Positions 48,515-60,300 of a stretch of 64,000 bases of DNA are shown piece by piece. Position numbers and translations under genes: made by a program. The DNA is from Homarus americanus. Taxonomy: Eukaryota; Arthropoda; Malacostraca; Decapoda; Nephropidae. The stretch is from assembly GCF_018991925.1 (NCBI RefSeq), contig NW_024737068.1, positions 1,431,239-1,495,238 of the forward strand. Reading direction: 5' to 3'. The stretch's first letter is position 1; each line of letters begins with the position of its first letter. The notes below the pieces were generated by a model. The model was given only the letters and a program-made list of their open reading frames with translations, had not been told where the DNA came from and did no database searches.

Positions 48515-48766
48515 CTAAGGAGATAGAGGATAGGTTCTGCAGGAGACTGGGGTCCGTCGGTAATGTGTTTTTAGGCGTCCATGGGGAAGCAGATTGTTGT
48601 TCTCTGGAGGGTTGGAAATAGTCAGTGATATTTGAGTGGCGACTTCCGTGGACAAGGAACAGAGCAGGGCGCCGTACTTTTGCTCGTCAGTAGCTTGTGA
48701 GCTGATGAGGATTGCTTCCACATGAACTAACCAGTCCTCGATGTTGTGGTTGAAAGTCTGTGACAC
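48515..48766 (-). pseudogene. Gag-like fragment
   Basis: An 83-codon minus-strand frame with NIEDWLVHVEAILISS, ATDEQKYGALLCSL and EVATQI. This resembles the start of the gag domain in arthropod gypsy elements (Trp, then the VEA motif, then a KY..L helix). It degrades after about 55 residues. A homologous MEDWLIHPEAAL piece occurs at about 50,284-50,320 in the sense-oriented sister element. Confidence 0.6.
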
Positions 48767-49126
48767 ACAGTCGTGAGATGGTGTCGTCCGTGGAGTAGTG
48801 GGAGTACGAGTGCGGGTAAGGCGGTTGGCCTAGGCTGGCAGCGAGCAGGACAGTCTTCTCAGCTCAAGGAGTAAAGCAGCAGAAAGGAGTGTGGTGTTCA
48901 CGGCTCCATGGGTCAATATTGTGGGGTTATGTGAGATGTTTCTCCTCCATCCTGTGCGAGTGCAAATCTCCGGTCACCATTTGTGGGGTTATGAGATATT
49001 GGTTCACACTCAGGATAGGATGGAGAAAGAAACTCACAATGTGCTCTCTGTATACATGTTGTATTGGATGTACAGTGCAGCTTGGTGCTGGGAAGTGGCA
49101 GCGTGGTTACAAGTGGTGATGTAGAG

Positions 49127-51634
49127 CAGGGCCGGTAAGATGATTTGGCGCCCTAGGCAAGCCTTTAGATGTGCGCCCCTTGAAAGTTTTGATAAGCTAA
49201 TGTAGTACAGTAACCCATTACTACATTGTTTCTAACTCTCCAAACACCACTGATAACATAATTTTCATCTTGTGGCTTTATTACTTCATCCATGCAAATA
49301 ACCCATTATTGTTAGTACATTAAGTCAATAAATCCTTGACGTAAATGTCAATGAAACAATTTTTAGTTATTTTTTTATTTTAGGTAATCTTTAAAAAATA
49401 ATAACATATCATAAGCATTTAGCTCGCTCCAGCCTCCTGCGAGTTATAACCTACTATTATTACATCATTATATACATGTAGTGCAAAATAAGATACTTGT
49501 GAGTTGTGACCAGTCATTGGTCGGACAATATATTAAATTGACATCTTAAGTATAAATAGAAAGCTTAATGGAGAGATGTAACAGTTATGAATAAAATAAT
49601 TGCAACTCTGACCAAGCCACATTAAAAAATTATTTACATTAAAACTTAATACAATCACCTGGCCAGTCTCAGGATTATGTTATGCGAGGTCAAACTCAGA
49701 GGTCAGGTAACCTGCCTCATCCCCATAAGCAGAGGAAGGGACGGCTCAGCCGCCCTGGCAGGGAGGGAGGGTATGGTGGTGTAGTGAATTCTCCCTCACA
49801 AACGCTGTTTGTCGCTGCCTAGCCAACCCCACCATTCCCCAGTGTATGCCTCGTGGTCTAGGTCAACCAGCGCACGACACACCACGGAGCGGGGTCAACT
49901 GCTCACGCCTACCCCCACTAATTAAGACCTGACCTCGTGGTGATCTCTCTCTACCTACAGCCAGCCAGCAACACCTCCTCCGCCTGCCTGGGTCTCGCCT
50001 CCGCCTGCCTGGCGTCTCTCCGCCACAGCATGACGCACAAGCTGTCCTTCTCTGAGCGTCCTCACCAACCAGCTCTCTACATCACGCTTGTAACCATGCT
50101 GCCTTCCCAGCACAGCTGCATTGTACATCAATACAACATGTATATAGAGAGCACATTGTGATTTTCTCCATCCCATCCTGAGTGTGAACCAAACAAACTT
50201 GAACCCCACAAATGGTGACTCCGGAGATCCGCACTCACACAGGATGGAGGAGAAACTGACCACGCTCCCAGTCTTCAAGCAACATGGAAGACTGGCTTAT
50301 CCACCCAGAAGCAGCTCTCATCGGCTCTACAGCTACGTCTCTACACCACAGGTCAGACACCCCAGAGCAGCTCTGCTACTCTAAGCAGACAGTCGCTCCT
50401 CTCCGACCCCAGCACACCCGTCCTGCTCAGACGCCGACCCCGGCCCAGCAGTAACCCCTGCCGCCCCTGATGCGGCCCCTGCTCCTGAGTGCGGACCCAC
50501 ACACCCCTCTTTTCTCCCTCAGGTACTCCCTGCTAATGTCCTGCACCCTGCTGCTGTCAGGACCCAGCTGCTGTCACGAGCTCATCCGCTTTCTGACGCA
50601 GCCCCTGCTCCTGACCCAGGCCCACACACCCCAGCAGGCGCATCTGGCGACTCTGTACATGCTGTGAGGAAGAACAAAATTCATCGCCTCCACACACCCC
50701 TTTTCTCCCTCTCTCTCCCACAGATAGTGTGTATATAGACAGTTGTATCCAGCGACCGGCTCATCCACGCCATCGCCGTTGTCTCACATGAGGCACGCAC
50801 CGCCCGTTCTGCCTCACATGTGCTATGCAACTCTGCAGACAACAAGTCTCCTACACAGCCTGAGGGAGGGGAGTATTGTGGATCTCCCCTACAAACGCTG
50901 TTTGTCGCTGCCCAGCCGACCCCACCACTCCCCAGTGTATGCCTCGTGGTCTAGGTCAACCAGCGCCGCCATACACCACGGAGCCGGGGTCAACTGCTGC
51001 CACGCCTACCCCCGCTATTTAAGACCTGACCTCGTGGTGATCTCTGTCTCTCTCTACCTACAGCCGCAGCCAGCAACACTCCTCCTCCACCGCTGCCTGG
51101 TGGCTCGCTCCTCCGCCTGCCTGGCGTCTCCGCTGGCGAGCATGGCGACCCACAAGCTGTCCTTCTGAGCGTCCTCACCAACCAGCTCTCTCTACATCAC
51201 GCTTGTAACCATGCTGCCTTCCCAGCACCAAGCTGCACTGTACATCCAATACAACATGTATATAGAGAGCACATTGTGAGTTTCTCCAACCCATCCTGAG
51301 TGTGAACCAAACATCCTGAACCCCACAGTGGGGTTGGGAGGGTTTCTCAGATGTCAGCCTTCAGGTCACTGCTCGACAGTTCTTCAGGCCGAAGATAAGG
51401 ACCCAAGACTCCGGGTTAACGAATAATATTAAAAAGAAAACACAGTCGACTACCGTCTAACTACTCCCCTCCTCCGACCCCTAACATCCTGCTCCGACCC
51501 TCCACGGCCCACCAGTGTCCACCACAGTTTTCCTTCATTTTTAATTTTATCCAAGTTTGCCCTGAATTTGTGGCGCCCCAGATGTTGCGCCCTAGGCGAT
51601 TGCCTAGTCTGCCTAGTGGGTAGCGCCGGCCCTG
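49127..51634. mobile_element. hAT-like element (CAGGGCCGG ends) split by an LTR element
   Basis: Ends CAGGGCCGG at 49,127 and CCGGCCCTG at 51,634, with subterminal GCGCCCTAGGCAA and TTGCCTAGGGCGC words on the two sides. Flanks are AG-rich and the 8-bp duplication is imperfect. Without the nested LTR element it is about 960 bp. No transposase frame. Confidence 0.7.
49780..51327 (+). mobile_element. Short LTR retrotransposon, sense, with GTGG TSD
   Basis: The 5' LTR is 49,780-50,210 (431 bp) and the 3' LTR 50,877-51,327 (451 bp). The interior of only 666 bp runs from a PBS-like TGGTGACTCCGGAGATC to a purine tract GAGGGAGGGGAG. GTGG flanks it at 49,776-49,779 and 51,328-51,331. A gag-like scrap (MEDWLIHPEAAL) is the only coding trace. 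Same family as the antisense element around it and the solo LTR at 23,178. Confidence 0.85.
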
Positions 51635-51939
51635 AGAGAGAGCTGGTTGGTGAGGATGCTCAGAGGAGGACCAACTTGTGGGTCGCCATGCTCGCCGGCG
51701 GGAGCAAGGGCCGCCAGGCAGGAGTGGAGGAGGTGGTGTTACTTGCTGGCTGTAGGTAGAAAGAGAGCTAGGTCACCACGAGGTCAGGTCTTATATAGCG
51801 GAGGTAGGCGTGGCTTAATAGTTGACCTCCGTCATGTAAGGCGGCGCTGGTTGACCTAGACCACGAGGCATACACTGGGGAATTCGCGGGGTTTGCTACT
51901 CAGTGACAAACAGCGTTTGTAGGGGAGGAATCCACTACA

Positions 51940-52735
51940 AGAGCACGCTCAACTCTCCCCATTGCGTCACAGGTTCGGTCTCTGGGTCGGTTGTGAGAAA
52001 TTACAGAGAACGACTTGTAAGCTGTTAAGTGCCAATATAAACGATACATTAATTAACAATTTAATATATCAGACGATTTGAAAAGAGATAGCCCGAGAAA
52101 ACCATTAGATAGAATTTGTTTGATTTTTTTTTGCCGTGGATGAAGACTATTTTTAGCAGCATATAACAGGAAGGTTCAGTGGAAATGAATTTGTTTTTCA
52201 TAATTATATCCACTGAAGAATATATCTCGCTACCATTTGCTATTTCACACTGAGAGTTTTTGATTTAGTAATTTATTAGGAATTTATCACGATAAAATAC
52301 AGTATGGATATGAACAATAATTACAAATAAGCATTTAAAATATAAAAGTCCGAAAAAACACAAAAAGGTAAATGGTTATTCAATTGTCAGTGAGACAAAA
52401 ATAGACGTAAATTTGTATATATAAATGAGACATGATGACACATATAACTTTACTCAACAAAATTTCTGTACCTTAATATTTTCATGAATAAATGAACTAT
52501 AACTAACATATCATTACCATCTACGCCTAAAATATTACTCTGTATATCTTTCCAGTCGAATTTTAACTATGATTTATTTGTTTACTTTATAAATCCAAAT
52601 AAAATTTCCCGCTATGCAATGAATAGACTCTATAACAACTAAGCTATAATAAAGACACAAAACATATTATAGAATCCAATACTACTATAATCAACAAAAC
52701 TCTAATAAAGGAATACTAATTCGATTTTAAAATTC
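51940..52735. other. No gene seen
   Basis: AT-rich. 51,968-51,990 contains a weak B-box-like GGTTCGGTCTC, possibly a tRNA/SINE scrap. Confidence 0.5.
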
Positions 52736-53112
52736 AATAGCGATGCTCTTTTGTTAGAATCGATGGGTGGCGCGGGTCGATGGCGGTGATGCTCAGCAGG
52801 TTCAAACCCAGCGCCAAATCCCCGCCAGGACGCCATCTTGGTGGACGGCTGATGCCTCTGTGTACACCCAGATGTAAACAATCACACTATGCCATTAAGG
52901 AGAAGACAATATCCTCGTTAAGTGTATTGGTAAATGAGAATTATAATGAGAAGACAATGTGCAGTCATCAATAGAGTGAAAGATATTGATGTAAAGTGAA
53001 GTACTAATGAGAAGACAATACTGGCAGATCTTTTAGCCATTAGTGAATCTCTTTATTTATCTCCAGTTATTTAGACTTCATATAACACCAACTTGTTAGA
53101 AGAAGTAAAGGT
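52736..53112 (+). promoter_or_regulatory. GC-richer patch with YY1-like site; possible upstream exon
   Basis: GCCATCTTGG (52,832-52,841) matches the YY1 core. GC content rises over 52,765-52,880. A donor-like AAGTAAAG|GTAAGA follows at about 53,110. It could be an alternative RAD21 first exon or an unrelated transcript start. Speculative. Confidence 0.25.
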
Positions 53113-53332
53113 AAGATAGGAATTATTATTAAGTAGTTAAAAAATAGACCAGAATGTGTGTTATTGTTGGGACCTTAAGAGTGTGTATAGCTCTTGTGGT
53201 CCTGTCTAATGTACAAGTTAGGTTTAGAAGTAACATTGTTTAGCCCATTAAGCTAATACTTTAGTTATCGACATTATGTTCTTAGGTTTGTAATGATAAT
53301 ATGTTAATAATTTGGTATTTTCGTTTTGGTCA

Positions 53333-53430
53333 TCCAACGAATTTTAGGTTTGGTTGAAATTATGTTTTTCCTGGGTTTTTTTATGTGTTTTAAATAGTTG
53401 GATGACCTAAACGTTAAATTTGACTCAATA
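53333..53430. repeat. Small inverted-repeat element, GGTCATCCA family, copy 2
   Basis: TTTTGGTCATCCAACGAATTT at the left and AGTTGGATGACCTAAACG at the right form terminal inverted repeats. It matches copy 1 at 4,741-4,910, with a shorter interior. Confidence 0.6.
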
Positions 53431-53439
53431 TGTAGTTAT

Positions 53440-54640
53440 GTTTATAATTAGCTACACATGTTACTTCTGTTGACAAGTCTTGGTTACCTTTGGTGAAGGT
53501 GGAGGAGATGGTCAGCACCAGACATAACTTATTGAATTAAACCAAATTTCTGAAGTTAACATTTGTATGATACTGAACACGAAAATAGGTACGAGAATGC
53601 ACAGAACCTAACCTAACCTAATTACCTATCAGCACCCTGGATTCCCTGTCATATTAACCCTCTCTCACATGATGATGTGACTCATCATATTCATGATAAA
53701 ACCAACTTCACTGTGATGCAAATCGAGTCACCAAACTTTAAAAAAATCGCCAAAAGTTAGGTTTCAAAAGTAATTATGTCAAATTTGGGTAAATTTATTC
53801 TTTAGGACAAGTCCCTAGGGGTTGACCAATGCTTTACCCCTTTCGTCACCCCGTTCATTCTCATCAATATATACAGGAAAATAACTGTTGCTTGGGATAG
53901 AAAATAATGAAAAACACTAAGACAATTTATTAAAGACGAAAATAACAAATTAAAACATTGTTAATACGCCTGTAATCATCTCACTGCTCGGTGGTTTATG
54001 CGCTGGTGCCAAATCACCTTCATTTGTTTTATATTTTGTTTATTTACCAATGTTTTAATCGTTTTCTTTGTTAAATAATTAATATTCATGTATAATAATA
54101 ATAACAATACTTCTCGAGCCGTCTGTATACTTGTGTAATTTCTATTCGTGTAAAATAAAAACTTTGTTTGTCACTAACACTAGCAACTGTTAGTGGTGAC
54201 GAAATGGAGTGTATCTGTTTTAAGCGAATCTGACCTTAATTTTTGTCGGAAATTGCTCGTTTTTGACCCCCCCCCACAATAATGGGGGAGAGCCTGGGAA
54301 GTTGGGGTTTTGGGGTGGGGGAGAAAACGAGTCATCTAACCTAACAAAACCTAACTCCTAGCCGGGGGCTCCGCCCCATGGACCCTCGGTAAGCCTAGCT
54401 TAAACTAACCTAACCTAAATGTTTCAGTATTGTAGTTTAAAACTTTGGGGCGCGTCATGTCCGAGAGTACAATACTGTACCTTAGTTAGAAGTGGAAGGA
54501 CCAGGGATATGTAAGAATTGGATAGTATGATCGTCTTTCTTGTAAAATTGCAATAAATTTAAAATAATCGCAGGAGAACACTTGACAACCAACCTCGACC
54601 ACAGCCATTGTCAGACTGGTCATTGAATTTCAAATCCGCA
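53440..54640. other. No gene seen; TTAGG-like tracts
   Basis: AT-rich with AACCTAACCTAACC at about 53,608-53,622 and similar words at 54,335-54,420. A GGGGGCTCCGCCCC block lies near 54,365. No coding signal. Confidence 0.5.
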
Positions 54641-54649
54641 CCCAGGCTG

Positions 54650-54810
54650 CTCCCTTTGAAAAATTCAAATGTGGTTGGTAAAAAAAAATCGCGAGGTGAT
54701 ATCAATACATCATTGGTCACGGCTGGATGACGTCAGTCAATATTGTGCTTGCGTGATCCATAATGAACTTGGTTTCACGCAGATACCACCTCTCAGACGA
54801 AGACGGAAAA
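54650..54810 (+). promoter_or_regulatory. RAD21: Candidate RAD21 promoter and non-coding exon 1
   Basis: A palindromic CRE TGACGTCA (54,728-54,735) lies 12 bases after an inverted CCAAT box (ATTGG, 54,712-54,716). A CHR-like TTTGAA is near 54,654. A short patch then ends GACGGAAAA|GTACGT, a splice donor at 54,811. The first coding exon of RAD21 starts with an acceptor at 57,361, so an upstream exon is required. Confidence 0.45.
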
Positions 54811-57361
54811 GTACGTAAAATTAATTAAATTCAATTGTGTCGCTATTTTCCATTTCCGACTACATAATATAAATGGGGTTCAAAATGCTCAGAATAGGGA
54901 GATCTAAATGGTTCAGTAGTTTATAACTTTCGGGCACTGTTCGAAAGTAAAATAAACTAATTGGCAACTCTCGAGGCCCATAGGAAAGGAAGACAGGAAT
55001 GATAAATGCGCAGTATTATTATAGCAGTTAGACCGTGAGTGTGAGCCGCGTCCATTTAAATTTCGATAACTCCGTGCGGGCTGCCTCAACTCTGGATTAT
55101 AGTGCTTACCCGACTCCCTGAAATAATTTATTTTTCGTGTTAGAGAAGTGAAGTGATGTAATGTAATGTAATATTTTTTTTCATATTTACAGAGAAAGTG
55201 TTTTCAAAAGCTGTTACTGTATCAGGCTATACTGTACAACCTCGTTATAGTGACAATGTCTCAAAAGAAGTCTTTGAAAGTGGATGATTTTATGAGTTCC
55301 ATTCTCTTCGTTATAGTGTTGACTATGAGACGCAATATAATTTATATTGATATAAAACATAGGCACAAAAATAATTGAAAAAAAATTGACATTTGAGATT
55401 CAGTCTATTGCTATTTTCTCAAAAACTGTTGGTCACATCAGACATCTGATTACTGCATTAGAAAGCTCATAAAATTCCACTTCTAGCAGCGTATAGTACT
55501 TAAACAGTTGGCTCAGACAATTTGAGCTAGGTGGTGAACGTATTTGTGTGTATTTTTTCTCGTGTTTATTAGAAGTGATGAAAAATAGTTATCTACTTGT
55601 ATTATTATTTTTCATTTATCTTTATTTTTTACTTACTGTATGTTGCAGAGCAATCAGTTATGAAGCCAAACATACTGTATATGGTTTATGCCAATAAAAA
55701 CAAATTTTGAAAGGAAATTGGTAAAGCAAAAATAAATATATATTCACCGTGCGCTGTCTCACCTGCCCTGGGAGCCTCAGAGATGTGATCTTCGAACTGG
55801 AAAACCTAAAGCTTATCTCATGCACGAGAGAGAGGGTTAAACAGAAAGAACTTACTTTGATATCTGTTACCAATGAAAGCAACTATCTTGATGCAACAGC
55901 ATGGTGTAATTTAACGTTTTTTGTGGACCTGAGAGTATGATCGGTTGTTGCACTGAAACGCATATTTCTTCTTCACTGTCATCTCTCTGCTACATTTTGA
56001 ACACTTAACATCCTGCCAACTAGTCAATGTTGACATATGAACATTTGTAGATGGTCTTCATCTCCCGCAAGAACCGATAACTTGTGATACGAGTATGACA
56101 AACAGTAACCCGCATAAGACGCCATAAGTACCGAGGGGAAATCAAGATAGCTTGCTTGTCTCCCCGTGTGGTAAAACAATAAATATAGGAATATTCAATA
56201 CACTTATTAACCAATGTTACTCTTAAGGTATTGGAAATCAAAACACTTGTGGAAAATATTAACAAATTATATAAACGTGTTCGGGTGCCAATCGTCTGTT
56301 CCACTTTTACCCAAGATAGAAAGGGTAGAAAGGGTCAAAACTCAATAATTATGCATTTTCCCAAACTTTCTTTATCCCTGCTACTTTAATCAGCATGGAA
56401 ACCTGCATTATAAAAATGATCCTTTTCATTTCTAAATTGTTTGCTGGTGTTTGCAAAATAATTGCTAATATTAATTCGATAAATTCATCATACAAGTTTA
56501 CAATTGATTTGGAATGTACAGTCGCTAAAACAACTATCTGTGCAGGTGGGGGTCGGTATGCTCCGAAATTTTACGTGCGACAAGTGACAGCCCTCGTATA
56601 CCAATATTTATCGTCCATGGTCTCATATTGTTTCCCACAAAGTATGCACAGATAGTTTGTTTTAGCTACTGTACATGTATATACTGTAGATAGAGTATGC
56701 AGGTTTACAGTGTAGGTATACAACAATAGTAAACAGGCCTAGGAAGGCTGGCAAAACCATCAGATGCCTATTTCCATTAGGGGCCTTTTGTGTTGCTTGT
56801 TAACCCAATTAGCTATATCACATACATGGCTCAGACATCATGTAAGTGCAGTGCTGAGAAATTGTGACTGTAATTATACTTGGTTTTACTGGTTCTTTTA
56901 TGAATATCCAGTGTAATTCTACCAAGCATGGCAGGTTCTCTCGGGATACTCTAGTTTCCTCCTGTACTGAGACTGAACAGTGAATGATAAAATCATTATT
57001 TAGTACTGTAGTTTGAAATAAACCTAAGTACGGTTTAGTGCAGAAAAATTGCTCCAAATACTTGCTCGAATTTCAGGGAAATTATTCAAAGTAACTTTAA
57101 TTCAAGAAATTGCTCTTAAAAGTGCTCCTGTGACCTCAGCTTTATGGACTGTCAGTCTTGTAGGGCCCACACTTTCATGATGAAATAAGTTAGACCTATC
57201 AAGGTATAACACCTTCCTTCAAACACTGTACAGTACTGCTGCAGTCAGTTTAAACACTTGGTAGAAAGTTTACACATTGATGATAATGTTAGGTTTTAAT
57301 TTATTTACAGTAGAGTACTTGAATTCATATTAATTAATTTTATTTGTTTTATTTTTTTCAG
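54811..57361 (+). other. Probable RAD21 intron 1; a MITE at 56,519
   Basis: AT-rich, without recognisable coding sequence. The only structured feature seen is the MITE annotated separately. ORFs at 55,749-55,940 and 56,395-56,655 look accidental; the second runs through the MITE. Confidence 0.45.
56519..56671. mobile_element. 153-bp MITE with about 27-bp inverted repeats
   Basis: Left CAGTCGCTAAAACAACTATC and right GATAGTTTGTTTTAGCTACTG are near-perfect reverse complements, flanked by TA (56,517-56,518 and 56,672-56,673). This is Tc1/mariner-like by terminus and TA target. Confidence 0.75.
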
Positions 57362-57373
57362 AAATAAAACAAG

Positions 57374-60300
57374 ATGTTTTATGCACATTTTGTGCTAGCC
57401 AAAAAAGGCCCTTTGGCCCGAATTTGGTTGGCTGCACATTGGGATAAGAAGCTCACTAAAGCTCATGTATTTGAGACAAACATTGAGAAATCTGTGGATG
57501 GTATTCTTCAGCCCAAGGTAAGTCTTTCTATAACCCCCCTCCCCCCATATCCTTGTATCAGACAGGGCATACATTACAGTATTTAGTCTTCAGTACGGTA
57601 CTTTATTTGATTATGAACAGGAGTTAACGTATCATTATTACTTCATGTCTTGATTGATAATGTAAGCATTGGAATTTCCAGTACTGTCCTTAGGGAGAAT
57701 AATATGATTACTTTTTGTTTTACTTTGACATAACCCAAATTGTATTGTTTTCACTTTTTGCTCTTCAAAACTCTACAATAAAAGAATTAAGCGACAAAAC
57801 AGTGAACACTTGGTAACAGTTTAAACCCTTATGTATGGGGTATGGGGGGGGGGGTCTGTGCTGAATAAAGTTGTCTGCCGTTAACAAAACAAAATATTAA
57901 AAGTGGCATTCCTGTCGTGAAGGGGTTAGTATGTACAGTAATTATTAACACCATGTAACATGTTGCAATCTGGATGAAGATATTTGTTATGTACAGTATA
58001 TAGTATGTGATGATTTTCTTGAGATATGTACAGGATATATCAGGCGCCACCAAATGTGATCACTCGGCTCAGCTGTGTCAAAATTGTTGGTGCTGCCCAC
58101 TTGCAACTATTTTTCCTGGTTAAATAAACTGATTCAGTATTTAATGCTCCATATATATTTACTGATGACAGTTCCTTCATTATAAGCACCTACACATCAC
58201 ATGCTTGAATAAGATTAGTGCATTCCTCCAAATGGTGTATAAAATGATCATAGAGAAAATTGTATTTAGCTTAAGTCTGTGAAGTAATTGTTGGCTCTGA
58301 GGATTTATGAATGCTGTACTGTACAGGGATAATTGTTTGTTGTATGTAAAAGTACATTTAATACAATTAAGGTTAACTTATTAGTTGAGAATAATTACTT
58401 CTGATTTCTAAATTCTTCAGGTGAAAATGGCGCTGCGCACATCAGGCCATCTGCTGCTGGGTGTGGTGCGCATTTACTCACGAAAGGCCAAGTATTTGTT
58501 AGCTGACTGTAATGAGGCCTTTGTCAAGATCAAAATGGCCTTCAGACCAGGAATGGTAGATCTCCCAGAAGACATCAGAGAAGCAGCTGTCAGTGCTATT
58601 ACCCTTCCAGAAGTATTTCATGACTTTGATACAGCTATGCCTGAGCTCAATGATGTGGATATACAGGCTCAGTTTACCTTAAACCAGTCTAGAGCAGAGG
58701 AGATTACCATGAGGGAGGACTATGGTAACATCTCCTTAGTCACAGGTGATGATGGCTTTGGTGATATGGGCTTTGAAGAACCACCTGATATTATGAGAGA
58801 TGCCTCTGCTATGGATCGAACATTGGACCATCCCAATCTTATTTTTGGTGACAATACCCCTTTAGACAAAGAAAAAGAGCCTAGTGCATCCAAAGAACAG
58901 GACTCAAGATTATCAACGGCACGAGCTGATACATCTGCACTAGATCTGGAGGCACCTATCAGAGATGATGGTTTTGGTGGTAATTTAGGACAAGATATCA
59001 TTGCTGGTGGGTTATTTGAGGGGGGTCTTTTCGATGATACTCCCATCGGGGATGGTCCAAGTCTGGATGAACCAAAAGAAGAAAGACATGATGATTCAGA
59101 TGATGATGTTGGTGATTTAGATAGATTTGGTGGACCCCCTTCTGTTGGACCACCCAGCTCAGCTGATGGATCACGGCCTTCCTCCCCAAAACCAGAGGCT
59201 CAAGACCCAGTAGATCAGCCTGATGCACCTCCTGAAGAAAACCAAGAGGCTGCCCCTTCTGCTGCAAATGATGAAGCACTTGTAGGACATGAACAGACAA
59301 CATTGTTACAGAATGAAGAAGAAAGTTTTGCACTTGCCCCGGTAGATGCATCTGCAATTAAGTCTGGATGGCCACGTGCCAAAAGGAAGAGGAAGTTGAT
59401 TGTAGATGAAGTGAAAAATATCTCTGGTGAGGAGATGAAGGCTCAGCTTTCTGACACCACTGATATTGTAACTACCTTAGATCTTGCTCCACCAACTAAA
59501 CGTCTCATGCACTGGAAGGAAACAGGTGGAGTGGAAAAATTGTTTGCCTTACCTGGTCGTCCGATATATGCCCGATCATTGGCCCGCATGTATCAGAGGC
59601 ATCTCACGTCAGAACCTGCTCCAAATGAAGACTTTGGAATGGCAGGAGACAGAGAGTTGGAGAATCTAAGTCTGGAAGTGGTGAGTTATTGATTTTTTTT
59701 TCTTTTTTTTTGTGAATATTTGGTGCTTCAGATTGCAGGTACCTGTACTGTACTAGTTTTTTCCATAGTGCTGTGCAGTTTTTCTGTGAGGTCACCTTTT
59801 GCAACACTGAATTCTTTATCTTATACATCATCTCCATTTCTTATCCATATCAATAATTACAGTAATGTTGTTGCAAATTCTAGCTCTATTCATTCCTTCT
59901 CTCATGATTTTGTACTCCATAATTTATCTGAGTTGAATTGGTCAGTATAAAACAGGGTTCTCAATGCATATCTAAAATTTTTTTTTATAGGTTCGTGAGG
60001 CAGAAGATCCAGATACTGCCACAGCACCCAAAACAAGAGCAAGAAATGCCAAGAGAAAGCAGCCTGAACCAGACCCAGAGGAGGAGGAAGAGGTAAGAGA
60101 GGTTAGAAATTTTAATAGAAATATAAACTTGACTGAACTCCAGCTCCCACTTTACAGTGACTTCCTAACCCCAGATTTATTTTTTGCTGATTGCCAAAAG
60201 TGCGTTAACCCCAAAGTGCCTATACACTTGTGCCGAGCCCTAGAACCTGCTCCGTGCCCTGGGGTAATGTTTGTTCCTCCTCGTTTGGTTATTACACATA

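Larger units (their letters stand above)
47120..51939 (-). mobile_element. LTR retrotransposon with gag remnant, antisense, 5' LTR split by a hAT-like element
   Basis: The 3' LTR is 47,120-47,481. The interior is 47,482-48,981, bounded by a purine tract (ACTCCCCTCCCTCC on +) and a PBS-like TGGTGACCGGAGAT (complement at about 48,966-48,979). The 5' LTR is 48,982-49,126 plus 51,635-51,939. Both LTRs have TG...CA ends. The interior holds a gag-like piece but no pol, so it is non-autonomous or internally deleted. No clear target duplication is seen at the outer ends. Confidence 0.75.

Noticed and set aside
56395..56655. 86-codon ORF in the RAD21 upstream region
   Set aside because: More than half of it is the 56,519-56,671 MITE.
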